Assembly (NCBI GenBank): GCA_016716665.1
Contig: JADJVH010000013.1
Location: forward strand, 1 to 64,000
DNA: 64,000 nucleotides
Source: Candidatus Opimibacter iunctus
Lineage (GTDB): Bacteria; Bacteroidota; Bacteroidia; Chitinophagales; Saprospiraceae
Reading direction: 5' to 3'
Shown here: positions 8,840-17,596 of the stretch, in pieces
How positions within the stretch are numbered: the stretch's first letter is position 1
Layout of the letters: every line of letters starts with the position of its first letter
Program-made: the position numbers and the translations under genes
Notes under the pieces: generated by a model
What the model was told of the DNA's origin: nothing
Database searches by the model: none
The model's input: only the letters and a program-made list of their open reading frames with translations

Positions 8840-10082
8840 TGAGCGGATAGTGACAGCCTCCGGGTTCAGGGACAAACCTCTTTGGTTTAATCTCATCAAC
8901 AGTGCATGGAAAGGCACTTATGTTTTTGGATCAAAAGTTAAGTTGGAAAAGGATCACCTCATTCGGCTGGCGAGGAAGCAAACCGGGCTTCAGGATTTTG
9001 GGCAGGACTTTTGGGAGGAACCCCTTGAACGGTTGCTCTATGCCATTGAGCATGAAGCAGCATTGCATCCGGTAGGCAGGTTTATCACGCAAGAGCGGAT
9101 GAAGAGCCTCCTGGCTATCCGGCTGAGGGCCGCGGAGGCATTTAGAAAAAACCCGCACATCCTTGAAGAGGAGTTGTATCCTGTACAATTGATCTGTGGG
9201 CTTCAACGCACAGGCACTACGAAATTGCAACGGATGTTCTCAGCAGACCCGGACAATAGGGTGCTCCTGAGTTGGGAAGCAATCAATCCGCTCCCATTGA
9301 GTGATCAGCCAAGTGAAGTTGAACAAAGGAAAAAGGCTGCACGGCTCAGTGAGAAGGCGTTGCGGTTGATGGCACCAGGATTTTTTTCTATTCATCCTGT
9401 GGAATTCGAGAAACCTGAAGAAGATATACTCCTGCTCGATACGACATTCCTGAGCACGACACCTGAGGCCACGATGCACGTCCCGTCATATGCGGCATGG
9501 CTTGAGCAAACTGATCAATCACCAGCCTACGCGTATGTAGTGAAGCTCCTCAAGCATCTGCAGTTTCAGCGCCCTGCCAAAAGATGGGTTTTGAAGAGCC
9601 CGCACCACATGGAGTTTTCGGACCTGGCTAAGAAGTATTTCGGTGATGTGCACTACATCTGGACACACAGGGATATCCGGGAGAGCCTGCCGTCCTTCCT
9701 CAGCATGGTGGCTCATAGCCAGACCATCTTCAGTGACAAGGTCATATTGGAAAGGGTAGCGGCGCACTGGGTGCGTAAGACACAATATATGTTGACCAAA
9801 GGTATACAGTTCAGGAGAGCACATCCTGAGGAAAAGTATACCGATGTCATGTATCAAGAGTTGGTGACATCACCGATGAAGGTGTTAGATGATATATACA
9901 GGTTCGGCAACCCTATATCACCGGAGGTGCGGGAGAGATTTATAAAGACTGAAAAGAGTAACCAACAGTACAGGTATGGGAGGCATCACTACAAGCTTGA
10001 TGATTTTGGAGTGGGCACTGAGACCATAGAAGATCTTGTGCAAATGTATAATGGGTTTCTCAATACATTAAAGCAGGCATGA
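8832..10082 (+). CDS. Sulfotransferase family protein (PAPS-dependent)
   Basis: About 416 aa from the ATG at 8832, which overlaps the stop of the DUF1214 gene. The frame is open further upstream to 8658, but that part is a shadow of DUF1214. The 5'-phosphosulfate-binding loop is visible as GLQRTGTTKLQRMF. Later HYIWTHRDIRESLPSF matches the 3'-phosphate-binding segment and RWVLKSPHHM is typical of the Sulfotransfer_3 group. Such enzymes move sulfate from PAPS to hydroxyls on lipids, sterols or carbohydrates. The acceptor is unknown; the neighbouring SDR and 3-beta-HSD-like genes suggest a hydroxylated lipid or terpenoid. Probably cytoplasmic, no signal peptide. It overlaps the next gene by ATGA, indicating translational coupling. 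Confidence 0.85.
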   Translation: MGSERIVTASGFRDKPLWFNLINSAWKGTYVFGSKVKLEKDHLIRLARKQTGLQDFGQDFWEEPLERLLYAIEHEAALHPVGRFITQERMKSLLAIRLRAAEAFRKNPHILEEELYPVQLICGLQRTGTTKLQRMFSADPDNRVLLSWEAINPLPLSDQPSEVEQRKKAARLSEKALRLMAPGFFSIHPVEFEKPEEDILLLDTTFLSTTPEATMHVPSYAAWLEQTDQSPAYAYVVKLLKHLQFQRPAKRWVLKSPHHMEFSDLAKKYFGDVHYIWTHRDIRESLPSFLSMVAHSQTIFSDKVILERVAAHWVRKTQYMLTKGIQFRRAHPEEKYTDVMYQELVTSPMKVLDDIYRFGNPISPEVRERFIKTEKSNQQYRYGRHHYKLDDFGVGTETIEDLVQMYNGFLNTLKQA

Positions 10083-11104
10083 CAAAACAGAAGGAAAGAT
10101 ATTCAAACGCATTCACGGCAACTTTTTCAGGGATCGCAGATCTGTTTCGCAAGCAAAAGAATGTGGTGTCGCTGAGCGATGGCGATACATTGATTGGTAA
10201 GACCGTACTGATCACCGGTGCGAGTTCCGGGCTGGGACTAGAAGCGGCTGTTCAGCTTGCACGAAAGGGGGCGCATGTCTATATGGCATGCCGCAGTGGT
10301 ATACCCGAGAAAGGGGAGTACGTCCGCAAGCTTTCTGGAAGCAGACTAGTAGACATGTTGCCTGTAGATGTGTCAGACATAGATTCGATCAGGCGACTTG
10401 TGGATACACTCAGGTCATCCAGTATTAAGCTGGATATATTGATTGAGAATGCTGCAGTAGTTCCAGCAAAAAGCAGGAAGACTAAGCAAGGACTTGAGGA
10501 GATGTTTATGGTCAATTATCTTTCAAAATTTCTCCATATCAGGTGGCTGCTTGATGCGGATATCTTTAATACAGCAAAAGGCAATGTGCCCAGGATCATC
10601 TTTGTCTCTTCAGAGAGTCATCGCAATCCGAAGGGGTTTGATTGGAGTGCCTTTGGTGAATATCATGAATATGCCATGGGCAAGACAGTGGAGTTGTATG
10701 GGTATTATAAGTTGCTGATGACTACGTTTGCCAATGAATTATCCAGGCGGATTAATCCAACAGGTCATCTCAAGTATTCTGTTTTTGCATTGTGCCCTGG
10801 CCCTGTCAATAGCAACATCGCAAGAGAGGCTCCTGCCATCTTCAAGCCATTGCTCAAGCTGGTCTTTGGTATATTTTTCAGATCGCCGGCCAAAGCTGTT
10901 CAGCCTGTCATCTATTTTGCCACATCACATGAAGTCGATGCTTGCCCTATCGACTATCTGTTCCTGATGAGTCGAAAGGAGATGGATTCAAAGGCTACAG
11001 ACATAGTCAATGGGGAAAAAATCTGGACGCATTCAGAGGCATTGCTGCAGAAACAGGGGATTACGTTTGAAAAGCAGTTCCCGAAACCCTTTTCACAAAA
11101 GTGA
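10079..11104 (+). CDS. Short-chain dehydrogenase/reductase (SDR), retinol dehydrogenase-like
   Basis: A 341-aa protein. The Rossmann motif TGASSGLG lies near residue 50, the NNAG equivalent is ENAAV, the Ser strand is IIFVSSES, and YGYYK supplies the catalytic YxxxK. Length and layout fit the light-dependent protochlorophyllide reductase/retinol dehydrogenase branch of SDRs, which act on hydrophobic alcohols or ketones with NAD(P). An N-terminal extension of ~45 residues precedes the fold. Its start overlaps the sulfotransferase stop by 4 nt (ATGA), so both come from one transcript. It converges with the EthD-like gene only 10 bp away, leaving no room for a long terminator. Substrate unknown. 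Confidence 0.85.
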   Translation: MTKQKERYSNAFTATFSGIADLFRKQKNVVSLSDGDTLIGKTVLITGASSGLGLEAAVQLARKGAHVYMACRSGIPEKGEYVRKLSGSRLVDMLPVDVSDIDSIRRLVDTLRSSSIKLDILIENAAVVPAKSRKTKQGLEEMFMVNYLSKFLHIRWLLDADIFNTAKGNVPRIIFVSSESHRNPKGFDWSAFGEYHEYAMGKTVELYGYYKLLMTTFANELSRRINPTGHLKYSVFALCPGPVNSNIAREAPAIFKPLLKLVFGIFFRSPAKAVQPVIYFATSHEVDACPIDYLFLMSRKEMDSKATDIVNGEKIWTHSEALLQKQGITFEKQFPKPFSQK

Positions 11105-11114
11105 TATTGTAAGC

Positions 11115-11789
11115 CTAAGCAGTTTTGATTATATACTCCTCCGTCAGAAAGGTTTCCATCGTCGGATAATCGATAAATGACTTTGTGTCACGGTAGACAT
11201 TGATCATCCTGGGGATGATCACCAGTGGATTGCCAAAAAATTTGAAGGGATTGAGCAAGTCCGAAGTCTTCCTTACCTGTTCTTCAACGATGCCATCAAA
11301 AAGTGCTGACTGTGGAGTGATCCGGCCATCCACTACGTTACGGACATAATTCCATAGAGGATGGTAGCGCAGTGAAAGCGGCGTATGACTATTGTGCCAA
11401 CGATTGATAAAGGTTGGATGGTCAATATTCTTCTTCCTGGAAAAAAGGGTCAGGAGACAAGAGCCAGGTGTAGCATCACCATCAGGCCAGTTTTTTGTAT
11501 AAGCTACCGGGAGCGCTTGCGTGACACGGTATGCTCCATAATATCCATCTGCATCGATCAGGCTATGCACTGGTATAGTGTTGTGTTTATATACAGAGAT
11601 AGCCGCCATCTTTTTTCGGCTGAAAGGGATGATGGATATAGCAGGAGGAGATTTTGTGGTGATGGTATATTTGATTCCCGCAGGTTTATAGGATTCTGTC
11701 ACATACTCTACCAGGCCCTCAATCCTTGATCGGAATCCCTGGTAATCTTCGTTCCACAGGCCTTGTATGAGATATATTTCTTTTTCCAT
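11115..11789 (-). CDS. EthD-like ferredoxin-fold protein
   Basis: A 224-aa protein. The centre (DHPTFINRWHNSHTPLSLRY, then WNYVRNVVDG) matches the EthD pattern WxxxHxPL, a dimeric alpha/beta-barrel found in ring or side-chain degradation and modification clusters. The N-terminal ~100 residues may form a second, diverged copy of the fold. A catalytic role is not established for most members. It is divergent from the 3-beta-HSD-like gene with 58 bp between, so the two probably share a control region. Confidence 0.7.
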   Translation of the reverse strand: MEKEIYLIQGLWNEDYQGFRSRIEGLVEYVTESYKPAGIKYTITTKSPPAISIIPFSRKKMAAISVYKHNTIPVHSLIDADGYYGAYRVTQALPVAYTKNWPDGDATPGSCLLTLFSRKKNIDHPTFINRWHNSHTPLSLRYHPLWNYVRNVVDGRITPQSALFDGIVEEQVRKTSDLLNPFKFFGNPLVIIPRMINVYRDTKSFIDYPTMETFLTEEYIIKTA

Positions 11790-11847
11790 GCTGACTAATC
11801 CTGCCTAAAGGTATATTTTGGCACGAGTATAGAGTAATCTGCTGACA

Positions 11848-12891
11848 ATGACAAATGTTACCAAGAGGCCTTTGCGCATATTAGTCACTGGCGGAGCAGG
11901 ATTTCTGGGCAGGGCAGTCGTCGATGAATTTCTGTTGGCTGATTCACCGGTCAGTGTGGCTTCGATGAAAGTTTTTGACATCAGGGAATTTGATGGCATC
12001 GCAGACGAAAGGGTAGAATATATCAAGGGTGATGTGTGCAATCTGGAAGAAATCACCAGTGCTTGTGAAGATGTGGACATCGTCATACATACTGCTGCTA
12101 TTGTGGATTGGGGTACGCGGAAGCCAACAGAGGTCTATCAAACCAATTTGATCGGAACTCAACATGTGCTTGAGGCTTGTAAGGTCAATAACGTTCCGAT
12201 GTTATTATTTACCAGCTCCCTTGACACAGTGATCACCGGCCGTCCGCTCATCAATATAGATGAAAGCCAGCCTTATCCGGAGCCGCATCTCAACATGTAT
12301 TGCGAGAGTAAATGCCTGGCTGAGAAACTGGTCCTGGCAGAAAACAGGGAGAAGATCAAGGCCATGGTGTTACGTCCCTCTGATGTGTGGGGAGAGGGAG
12401 ATCCTTACCATATTCCACCATTGATCAATATGGCCAGGAATGGATTCTATGTTAGAATAGGTGATGGTTCGGCAAGAAATCAACATGTTTATGTGCGCAA
12501 CATGGCATGGGCACATGTACTCGCTGTAAAGGCAATGTCAGAGGGAAAAAATGAGGTAATACAACAGGCGTATTTTATCACGGATGGACCCGGGGTTAAC
12601 TTCTTCACCTTCTTTGATGAGATCGTGGAGCGTGCCGGATATAAGATATGGCCCCGGAGTCTTTGGCTTCCGAAAGGGTTTATGTATTTCTTAGGATCGA
12701 TGGCTGAGTATATGTCATTGCTGGTGCGCCCCTTCAGGTATTTTGTGCCTAAGCTTAGCAGATTTGCAGTGATGTATACGACTACGTCTTTCACATTCAC
12801 GGCCGACAAGGCGAAAAGAGATTTTGGGTATTATCCGAAATACAGCCATGAAGAGGCTATGGAAAATACTGTGAGGTTTTTCAGGAAGTGA
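11848..12891 (+). CDS. NAD(P)-dependent epimerase/3-beta-hydroxysteroid dehydrogenase-like protein
   Basis: A 347-aa extended SDR. TGGAGFLG near residue 14 is the nucleotide-binding motif, then DIVIHTAAIVDWG, FTSSLDTV, and YCESK as catalytic YxxxK, with LRPSDVWGEGD after it. The order and length match the 3-beta-HSD/isomerase family (PF01073), which oxidises sterol or related 3-hydroxyls and decarboxylates some sterols; sugar-epimerase relatives are possible. With the SDR and sulfotransferase it suggests a hydrophobic alcohol or ketone pathway. It is the last gene of the island; palindromic copy B follows within 30 bp of its stop. Confidence 0.8.
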   Translation: MTNVTKRPLRILVTGGAGFLGRAVVDEFLLADSPVSVASMKVFDIREFDGIADERVEYIKGDVCNLEEITSACEDVDIVIHTAAIVDWGTRKPTEVYQTNLIGTQHVLEACKVNNVPMLLFTSSLDTVITGRPLINIDESQPYPEPHLNMYCESKCLAEKLVLAENREKIKAMVLRPSDVWGEGDPYHIPPLINMARNGFYVRIGDGSARNQHVYVRNMAWAHVLAVKAMSEGKNEVIQQAYFITDGPGVNFFTFFDEIVERAGYKIWPRSLWLPKGFMYFLGSMAEYMSLLVRPFRYFVPKLSRFAVMYTTTSFTFTADKAKRDFGYYPKYSHEEAMENTVRFFRK

Positions 12892-12914
12892 TTTCGTAAT
12901 GCCCCCTTTCACTG

Positions 12915-13110
12915 ATATCGATTATACATAATTCGGAATTGGCCTGTTTTTACATTTCCACAGGAAATAAAAACGCCGCTGGATGGAGTTCTCTCCGCCA
13001 GCAGTACAATTCCAATTTAGGATTCCTTCTGGTATTCAGAATGGGTATCTGTTGGTTGGCGGAGAGAACTCCTTCCAACGGCCGGTGGCCAATTTCCATC
13101 GGTATCTACC
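12915..13110 (-). repeat. Palindromic intergenic repeat, copy B (opposite orientation to copy A)
   Basis: The reverse complement of copy A over most of its length. Arms: TGGATGGAGTTCTCTCCGCC starting at 12980 and the complement at 13057-13077, with GGAAATAAAAACGCCGC to the left and ACGGCCGGTGGCC to the right. The outer terminal repeats have diverged. With copy A it brackets the 7649-12891 metabolic island in inverted orientation. A CCCCCAGCCCCGTGAAAGGGGG unit follows at 13113. Confidence 0.75.
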
Positions 13111-13111
13111 A

Positions 13112-13196
13112 AGCCCCCAGCCCCGTGAAAGGGGGTAAAGAGTAATGACTAAATATAATGTTGATTCACTTAGGCCCCCTTTCAGGGGGTTGGGCG
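13112..13196. repeat. Two CCCCCTTT(C/A)AGGGGG stem repeats
   Basis: One unit at 13112-13135 and another at 13172-13190 (CCCCCTTTCAGGGGG), in opposed orientation, fill the gap between copy B and the end of the glutathione peroxidase gene. They could form stems that act on transcription ends, but T-tracts are absent. Confidence 0.5.
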
Positions 13197-13204
13197 TCAG
13201 AAAA

Positions 13205-13747
13205 TCACTTCTGCTCAATCCAATTGATGATCTTCTCTGTATCAGGGTCCACATCCGGCGCCACCATGCCTACAAGTTTGCCATTCTCATCAATCATGAA
13301 TTTCTGGAAATTCCAGGTGACCGGGGCATCCATCACTCCGTTTTCTGATTTTGAGGTCAGCCATTTGTAGATCGGATCCATGTCATCCCCCTTGACAGAA
13401 ATCTTTGACATCATCGGAAAGGTTACATGATACTTAGCGGAGCAAAACTCCTTGATCTCCTCGTTTGTTCCGGGCTCCTGCGCCCTGAAATTATTGGCCG
13501 GAAAGCCAACGATCACAAATTTGTCTGGTCCGTATTTCTGATAGAGTTTCTCAAGAGGTTCGTATTGCGGGGTATTGCCGCACTTCGAGGCTACATTGAC
13601 GACAAGGATTTTCTTGCCTTTAAACTGATCCATGCTGATTTCCTTGCCATCAATGTCTTTGGCTGAAAATTGATGAAAGGTCTTTGTTTGGGCCGAAAGG
13701 CTTGTCAATACAAAAAGGAAGGATGCAAAGAGGAAAGTTAATCTCAT
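13205..13747 (-). CDS. Glutathione peroxidase family protein (exported, cysteine type)
   Basis: About 180 aa from the ATG at 13747, chosen because MRLTFLFASFLFVLTSLSAQ is a signal peptide; the open frame to 13885 has no such sense. Catalytic Cys sits in ASKCGN in place of selenocysteine. FPANNF replaces the usual FPCNQF, so the usual Gln is Asn. WNFQKF supplies the catalytic Trp and Asn. Family members reduce hydroperoxides, in most bacteria with thioredoxin. Location is predicted periplasmic or outer-membrane-facing. It stands alone, with copy B and G-rich stems downstream. Confidence 0.9.
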   Translation of the reverse strand: MRLTFLFASFLFVLTSLSAQTKTFHQFSAKDIDGKEISMDQFKGKKILVVNVASKCGNTPQYEPLEKLYQKYGPDKFVIVGFPANNFRAQEPGTNEEIKEFCSAKYHVTFPMMSKISVKGDDMDPIYKWLTSKSENGVMDAPVTWNFQKFMIDENGKLVGMVAPDVDPDTEKIINWIEQK

Positions 13748-13832
13748 GATGGAAGTGTTTGGGCAAAGAACAGGAATTTTTAGCTTTTGTTTAATTTCTG
13801 CACTGAGTCTCCATTGATTTTCTTTCACACCC

Positions 13833-13872
13833 AAATAAAGACAGTCTCCCTGGTGTATCAGGAAGACTGTCT
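13833..13872 (-). terminator. Rho-independent terminator of the LVIVD/NVGIGT surface gene
   Basis: A 14-bp stem with one mismatch (AGACAGTCTCCCTG, 6-nt loop, CAGGAAGACTGTCT), followed on the minus strand by TTTATTT. It lies about 80 nt after the stop of the 1102-aa gene. Confidence 0.6.
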
Positions 13873-13953
13873 GCATTATGTGCACACAAAATGTTGGTAG
13901 GTGTAAAGCTATTCCTAGAGGTTATACGGATGTAAATTCAGTTTGTCAAAAGG

Positions 13954-16900
13954 TCAATATGTCCTGTAGGAAATCTGGTCGAGGCTAAGCCACGCGTTAG
14001 TACTTCCAAAGAATAGAAAATCTCCGTTGGAATGGACCTCAATCCTGGCAAAGGAGCCATTACCATTGGGCACCATAAATACCATTGTTCCATATGAAGG
14101 TGCGAATTCAGAAAGGAGACCAAAAAGTACAGTACCCCCTGTAATGTCACCCCCTTTGATGGTACCACGAAAATGTATTACACCCATTGGATCTTTGTAC
14201 CATGCAGCAGTAGCTGCACCATTTCCAAAATTGGTCCATCCATTCCATAAGTCAATAGCTTGCCAGGCGCCTGAAACAATGCTATCCGTCTGCACGGTAG
14301 GGACTACGACTTGATCCCAGATTTTAACTTTTCTGTTTCCAGCAGTAGTTCCGGCACCAACGATATCCAGTGCACCGGTGGTATAGGTCTGATAACCGAT
14401 TTTTCCGGCATCCTGGTTTTTACCTGCGACATTCGAGCCAAATTCAAGGGTGTTTGCATTGTTCATTTTTTGGTTTCCACCTACATGTAGGGTAGCCGTA
14501 GGATTGGTGGTCCCGATACCAACATTTCCATTGGTGGTATTCATCACAAAATTCCAATCTCCGCCACCAGAGCCATAGAAGCCGATTTTATTATCGCTTT
14601 GCATGCCTACGAATCCTTCTTCCGTGTTGTTGGACTTATTAAAATAAATGCCTGATGATTCTCCATTGTGGCGTAAGCGCATCCGTCCATTGACATCCAG
14701 TTTGTAGGTAGGATTAGGGGTGTTGATACCTAAATTTCCATTCACGACCAGGTTGCTTTGGAATAGGCCTGCACCTGCGATGCGAATAGAGTCCGTGCCG
14801 ATCATTTTGCCATCCACTGTGGTTCCACCTTCGGCCCAGAGTTTAATTCGTCTCTGGTTCGTAGCGCCCGCACCGATGATGTCTAGCCCATTGGAGTATA
14901 AAGTGTATCCGATTTTCCCGGCGTCCACTTGTTTGCCCGGCACACCAGCACCAAATTCAAGAGAGTTAGTACCATCGATTTTTTGATTTCCGGCAACATG
15001 GAGTTTGGCTGTTGGGTTAGCAGTTCCGATTCCGACATCGCCGCTGAATTTTGCATTTGTGCCGCTAATGGAATCGCTGACGAAGAGTTTTCCCTCGACA
15101 CTCACACCTTGTTCAGCCCAAAGTTTAATACGTCGTTGAGAAAAAGGACCGGCACCAATAATATCCAGGGCGTTGGTAGAAAATGACTGGTAGCCGATCT
15201 TACCAGCATGCGGCTGTTTGCCGGATACTCCGGCGCCCAACTCAATAGTATTAACTCCATCGATCTTCATGAGTCCGCTCAGATGTAAAGGAACCAATGG
15301 AGAAAGATTACCTATGCCTACCCAACCATTATTAACCAGGAGATTGCCATTCATTTTTGTTGGCGCATTTATTTTAACAGAATCACCTGCGGTCAGCTTT
15401 CCTGTGATATCTACTTTACCTGTAAATGCAGATCCGCCCTCAGCATAAAATTTTATTTTTCTGTTTGACGGATTCGTACCTGCTCCAATGAAGTCCAGCG
15501 CATCGGTTGAGAAGACCTGGTAACCAATCTTTCCCGCATCCACTTGTTTTCCAGGAACTCCCGCACCAAACTCAATAGTGTTGGTCCCGTCTATCTTCAT
15601 CAAACCACTCAAATGCAAAGGGACCTGGGGTGCATAATTGCCTATTCCTAACCATCCATGGTTAATCAGCACATTACCATCCAGATCGGAGTGTCCGTTT
15701 ACATACAAGGAATCTGTGATTCGCAAGTCGCCTTCCAAAAGAGCACCCCCTTCTGAGTAGAATTTGATTTTACGATTGTTGGTCGGACCCGCTCCAACGA
15801 TATCAAGGGCATTACCGGAAAAGGTGTTGTAGCCTATTTTCCCGGCATCAGGATTTTTGCCATCGATATGTGCGCCAAACTCAATGGTATTTTCACTGTC
15901 TATTTTGACAGCTCCCACAATATGGAGGGCGGCTTCAGGCATGGAGGTCCCTATTCCAACATGACCACTCATTCGGTATATGTTATCCAGACTGTCCGTT
16001 TGCCATCCTGGACTAAATGCAGTAGTTCCGTCGGGCTTAAGGATTAACGTTTGCTGCACGTTGGACGCCACCCATTCCAACATCACCAGTTTTGAAGTAG
16101 AGTAGGAAGCGTTAAAGACATAGTTTCCCTGAATCGCAATCGAGTTACACCTTCCATAGTCCTCGATCATGAATTTAAGTATCGGTTGGGTTGGATTCGA
16201 AGCGAGATCAAACACATATAGACTGGCGCCTCCATTAGACACGACCAGCTTATTGTCCATTATTCGGACACCATTCGGATAGGGATAGACACTGGTGATG
16301 AGTCCCGCCGAACCAATATTGTCCGGATCGCTGATATTAAAAATGACTACTTTATGATTGAAGTTAGAAGCCACATAGGCATAGTTTCCGTATACATCCA
16401 CACTTATAGGTTTATCCAGGTTTGCGGTAATGGTTCCCCTGGGTGCAATGGTGGCAGGATTGCTGACATCAAAAATGCTAAACCTTTGATCTGCGGACGG
16501 CACATAGGCCATTCCATTCTTGACCCTGATGTTAGTGGGTGTACCAAAGATTTGACCCATAGATTCCCCGAGAGGAATGATTTGGTTTGGGTCAGTGATG
16601 TCAAAGGTGAATAGTACTTTCCCTGTATTGTTAGCCTCACTGGTAACGTAGGCAATGTTGCCTAGAACTTCCACCGAGGTTGGCCTATGCATATTTCCTG
16701 CAGTGTAACCGAGAAGAGTAATATTCGCAGGGTTGCTGACATCAAAAATGACCAGTTTGTTGCTTAGCAGGGTGTAATTGGTAACATAGGCCTTATTATT
16801 CGCTACGGCGATATCGATTGGGCTATTCAGATTGATGGTTGTTGACCCGCTTAAGGCAATGGAATCCGGGTTACTGATATTGAATATCTGCATCTTGTTT

Positions 16901-17262
16901 TCACTGGCATATACCGCATACAGGAAATTCCCATCTACGTATAAACTTGAGGGATCAGGGGCGCTCAATTGATCTCTGAGCACTAAAATGGAGTCCGGCA
17001 CTTCCTCATGAGGCGCAAACGCTCCACTCTTCAGGTACCGCTTCACTGCCAGCTGTGTCGGCAACAAACTATCACTGCCCGGGGTAAACGTGCTGTCTGC
17101 ACTGATCCCATTGACGATGACGCCATTCTGGAGTTTAAAGGTCCCGTTGACATCGAGTTTTGCCTGTGGTGTGGTGGTGCCTATACCTACATTGCCTTGA
17201 CTATAGAGTATTTGGGTTGCAATCAACAAAAGGAGAGGCAAGAGTAGTTTTGATTTCATCAT
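13954..17262 (-). CDS. Large surface protein with LVIVD-type propeller and NVGIGTTxP tail-fibre-like repeats
   Basis: A 1102-aa protein with signal peptide (MMKSKLLLPLLLLIATQILY). NVGIGTTTPQAKLDVNG follows at ~24. Residues ~85-400 hold repeated FDVSNPA/ISNPDSI units, each with a xxAYV strand, matching LVIVD-type beta-propeller repeats. Residues ~430-1000 hold five ~75-aa units with the core EFGAxVxGKxxDAGKIGY, then ALDIxGAG and RKIKxxAEGG, separated by VGIG(T/N) stretches. The last ~100 residues (WTNFG, YKDPMGVIHFRG, NAWLSLDQISYR) resemble a phage tail or adhesin tip domain. No T9SS sorting domain is visible. Probably cell-surface and multimeric. A 65-aa membrane protein gene precedes it by 12 nt. 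Confidence 0.8.
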   Translation of the reverse strand: MMKSKLLLPLLLLIATQILYSQGNVGIGTTTPQAKLDVNGTFKLQNGVIVNGISADSTFTPGSDSLLPTQLAVKRYLKSGAFAPHEEVPDSILVLRDQLSAPDPSSLYVDGNFLYAVYASENKMQIFNISNPDSIALSGSTTINLNSPIDIAVANNKAYVTNYTLLSNKLVIFDVSNPANITLLGYTAGNMHRPTSVEVLGNIAYVTSEANNTGKVLFTFDITDPNQIIPLGESMGQIFGTPTNIRVKNGMAYVPSADQRFSIFDVSNPATIAPRGTITANLDKPISVDVYGNYAYVASNFNHKVVIFNISDPDNIGSAGLITSVYPYPNGVRIMDNKLVVSNGGASLYVFDLASNPTQPILKFMIEDYGRCNSIAIQGNYVFNASYSTSKLVMLEWVASNVQQTLILKPDGTTAFSPGWQTDSLDNIYRMSGHVGIGTSMPEAALHIVGAVKIDSENTIEFGAHIDGKNPDAGKIGYNTFSGNALDIVGAGPTNNRKIKFYSEGGALLEGDLRITDSLYVNGHSDLDGNVLINHGWLGIGNYAPQVPLHLSGLMKIDGTNTIEFGAGVPGKQVDAGKIGYQVFSTDALDFIGAGTNPSNRKIKFYAEGGSAFTGKVDITGKLTAGDSVKINAPTKMNGNLLVNNGWVGIGNLSPLVPLHLSGLMKIDGVNTIELGAGVSGKQPHAGKIGYQSFSTNALDIIGAGPFSQRRIKLWAEQGVSVEGKLFVSDSISGTNAKFSGDVGIGTANPTAKLHVAGNQKIDGTNSLEFGAGVPGKQVDAGKIGYTLYSNGLDIIGAGATNQRRIKLWAEGGTTVDGKMIGTDSIRIAGAGLFQSNLVVNGNLGINTPNPTYKLDVNGRMRLRHNGESSGIYFNKSNNTEEGFVGMQSDNKIGFYGSGGGDWNFVMNTTNGNVGIGTTNPTATLHVGGNQKMNNANTLEFGSNVAGKNQDAGKIGYQTYTTGALDIVGAGTTAGNRKVKIWDQVVVPTVQTDSIVSGAWQAIDLWNGWTNFGNGAATAAWYKDPMGVIHFRGTIKGGDITGGTVLFGLLSEFAPSYGTMVFMVPNGNGSFARIEVHSNGDFLFFGSTNAWLSLDQISYRTY

Positions 17263-17274
17263 CTGGGTTGGATT

Positions 17275-17472
17275 TTAAAAGTTGGACATTGGATTTTTAT
17301 CGATGTGCATACCGGAGACCTGGATAGGCCCCGGTTGATTGAGGCGGGCGATGCGGTAGTCAAACCACCTCCAGATCAGCAGTGCCAGGAGAAGGAATAC
17401 GAGAAGGATCAGCAGGATCTCCCGCAGACTTTTTCGTGATGTAGTATGATTTTTAGAGCTGCCTGAAAGCAT
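17275..17472 (-). CDS. Small single-span membrane protein
   Basis: A 65-aa ORF with one strong membrane segment (ILLILLVFLLLALLIWRWF), a basic N-terminal flank and a short hydrophilic tail. It ends 12 nt before the start of the 1102-aa surface gene on the same strand, so it is probably the first gene of that transcript. No family recognised; a role in anchoring or exporting the surface protein is only a guess. Confidence 0.5.
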   Translation of the reverse strand: MLSGSSKNHTTSRKSLREILLILLVFLLLALLIWRWFDYRIARLNQPGPIQVSGMHIDKNPMSNF

Positions 17473-17596
17473 GGTGCAATACTAATCCTGCACAGGAGCG
17501 GAATGCAAATTTTTACCGTCACTACACCGTAACAGGTGCGTAACAAAAACGTAACAAGCTTGAAAACCAATGGATAAGGGAAATACAGGGGATGGA

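Noticed and set aside
7649..12891. Prophage or integrative element at the island
   Set aside because: No integrase, transposase, phage structural or plasmid gene is present, and no tRNA borders the segment.
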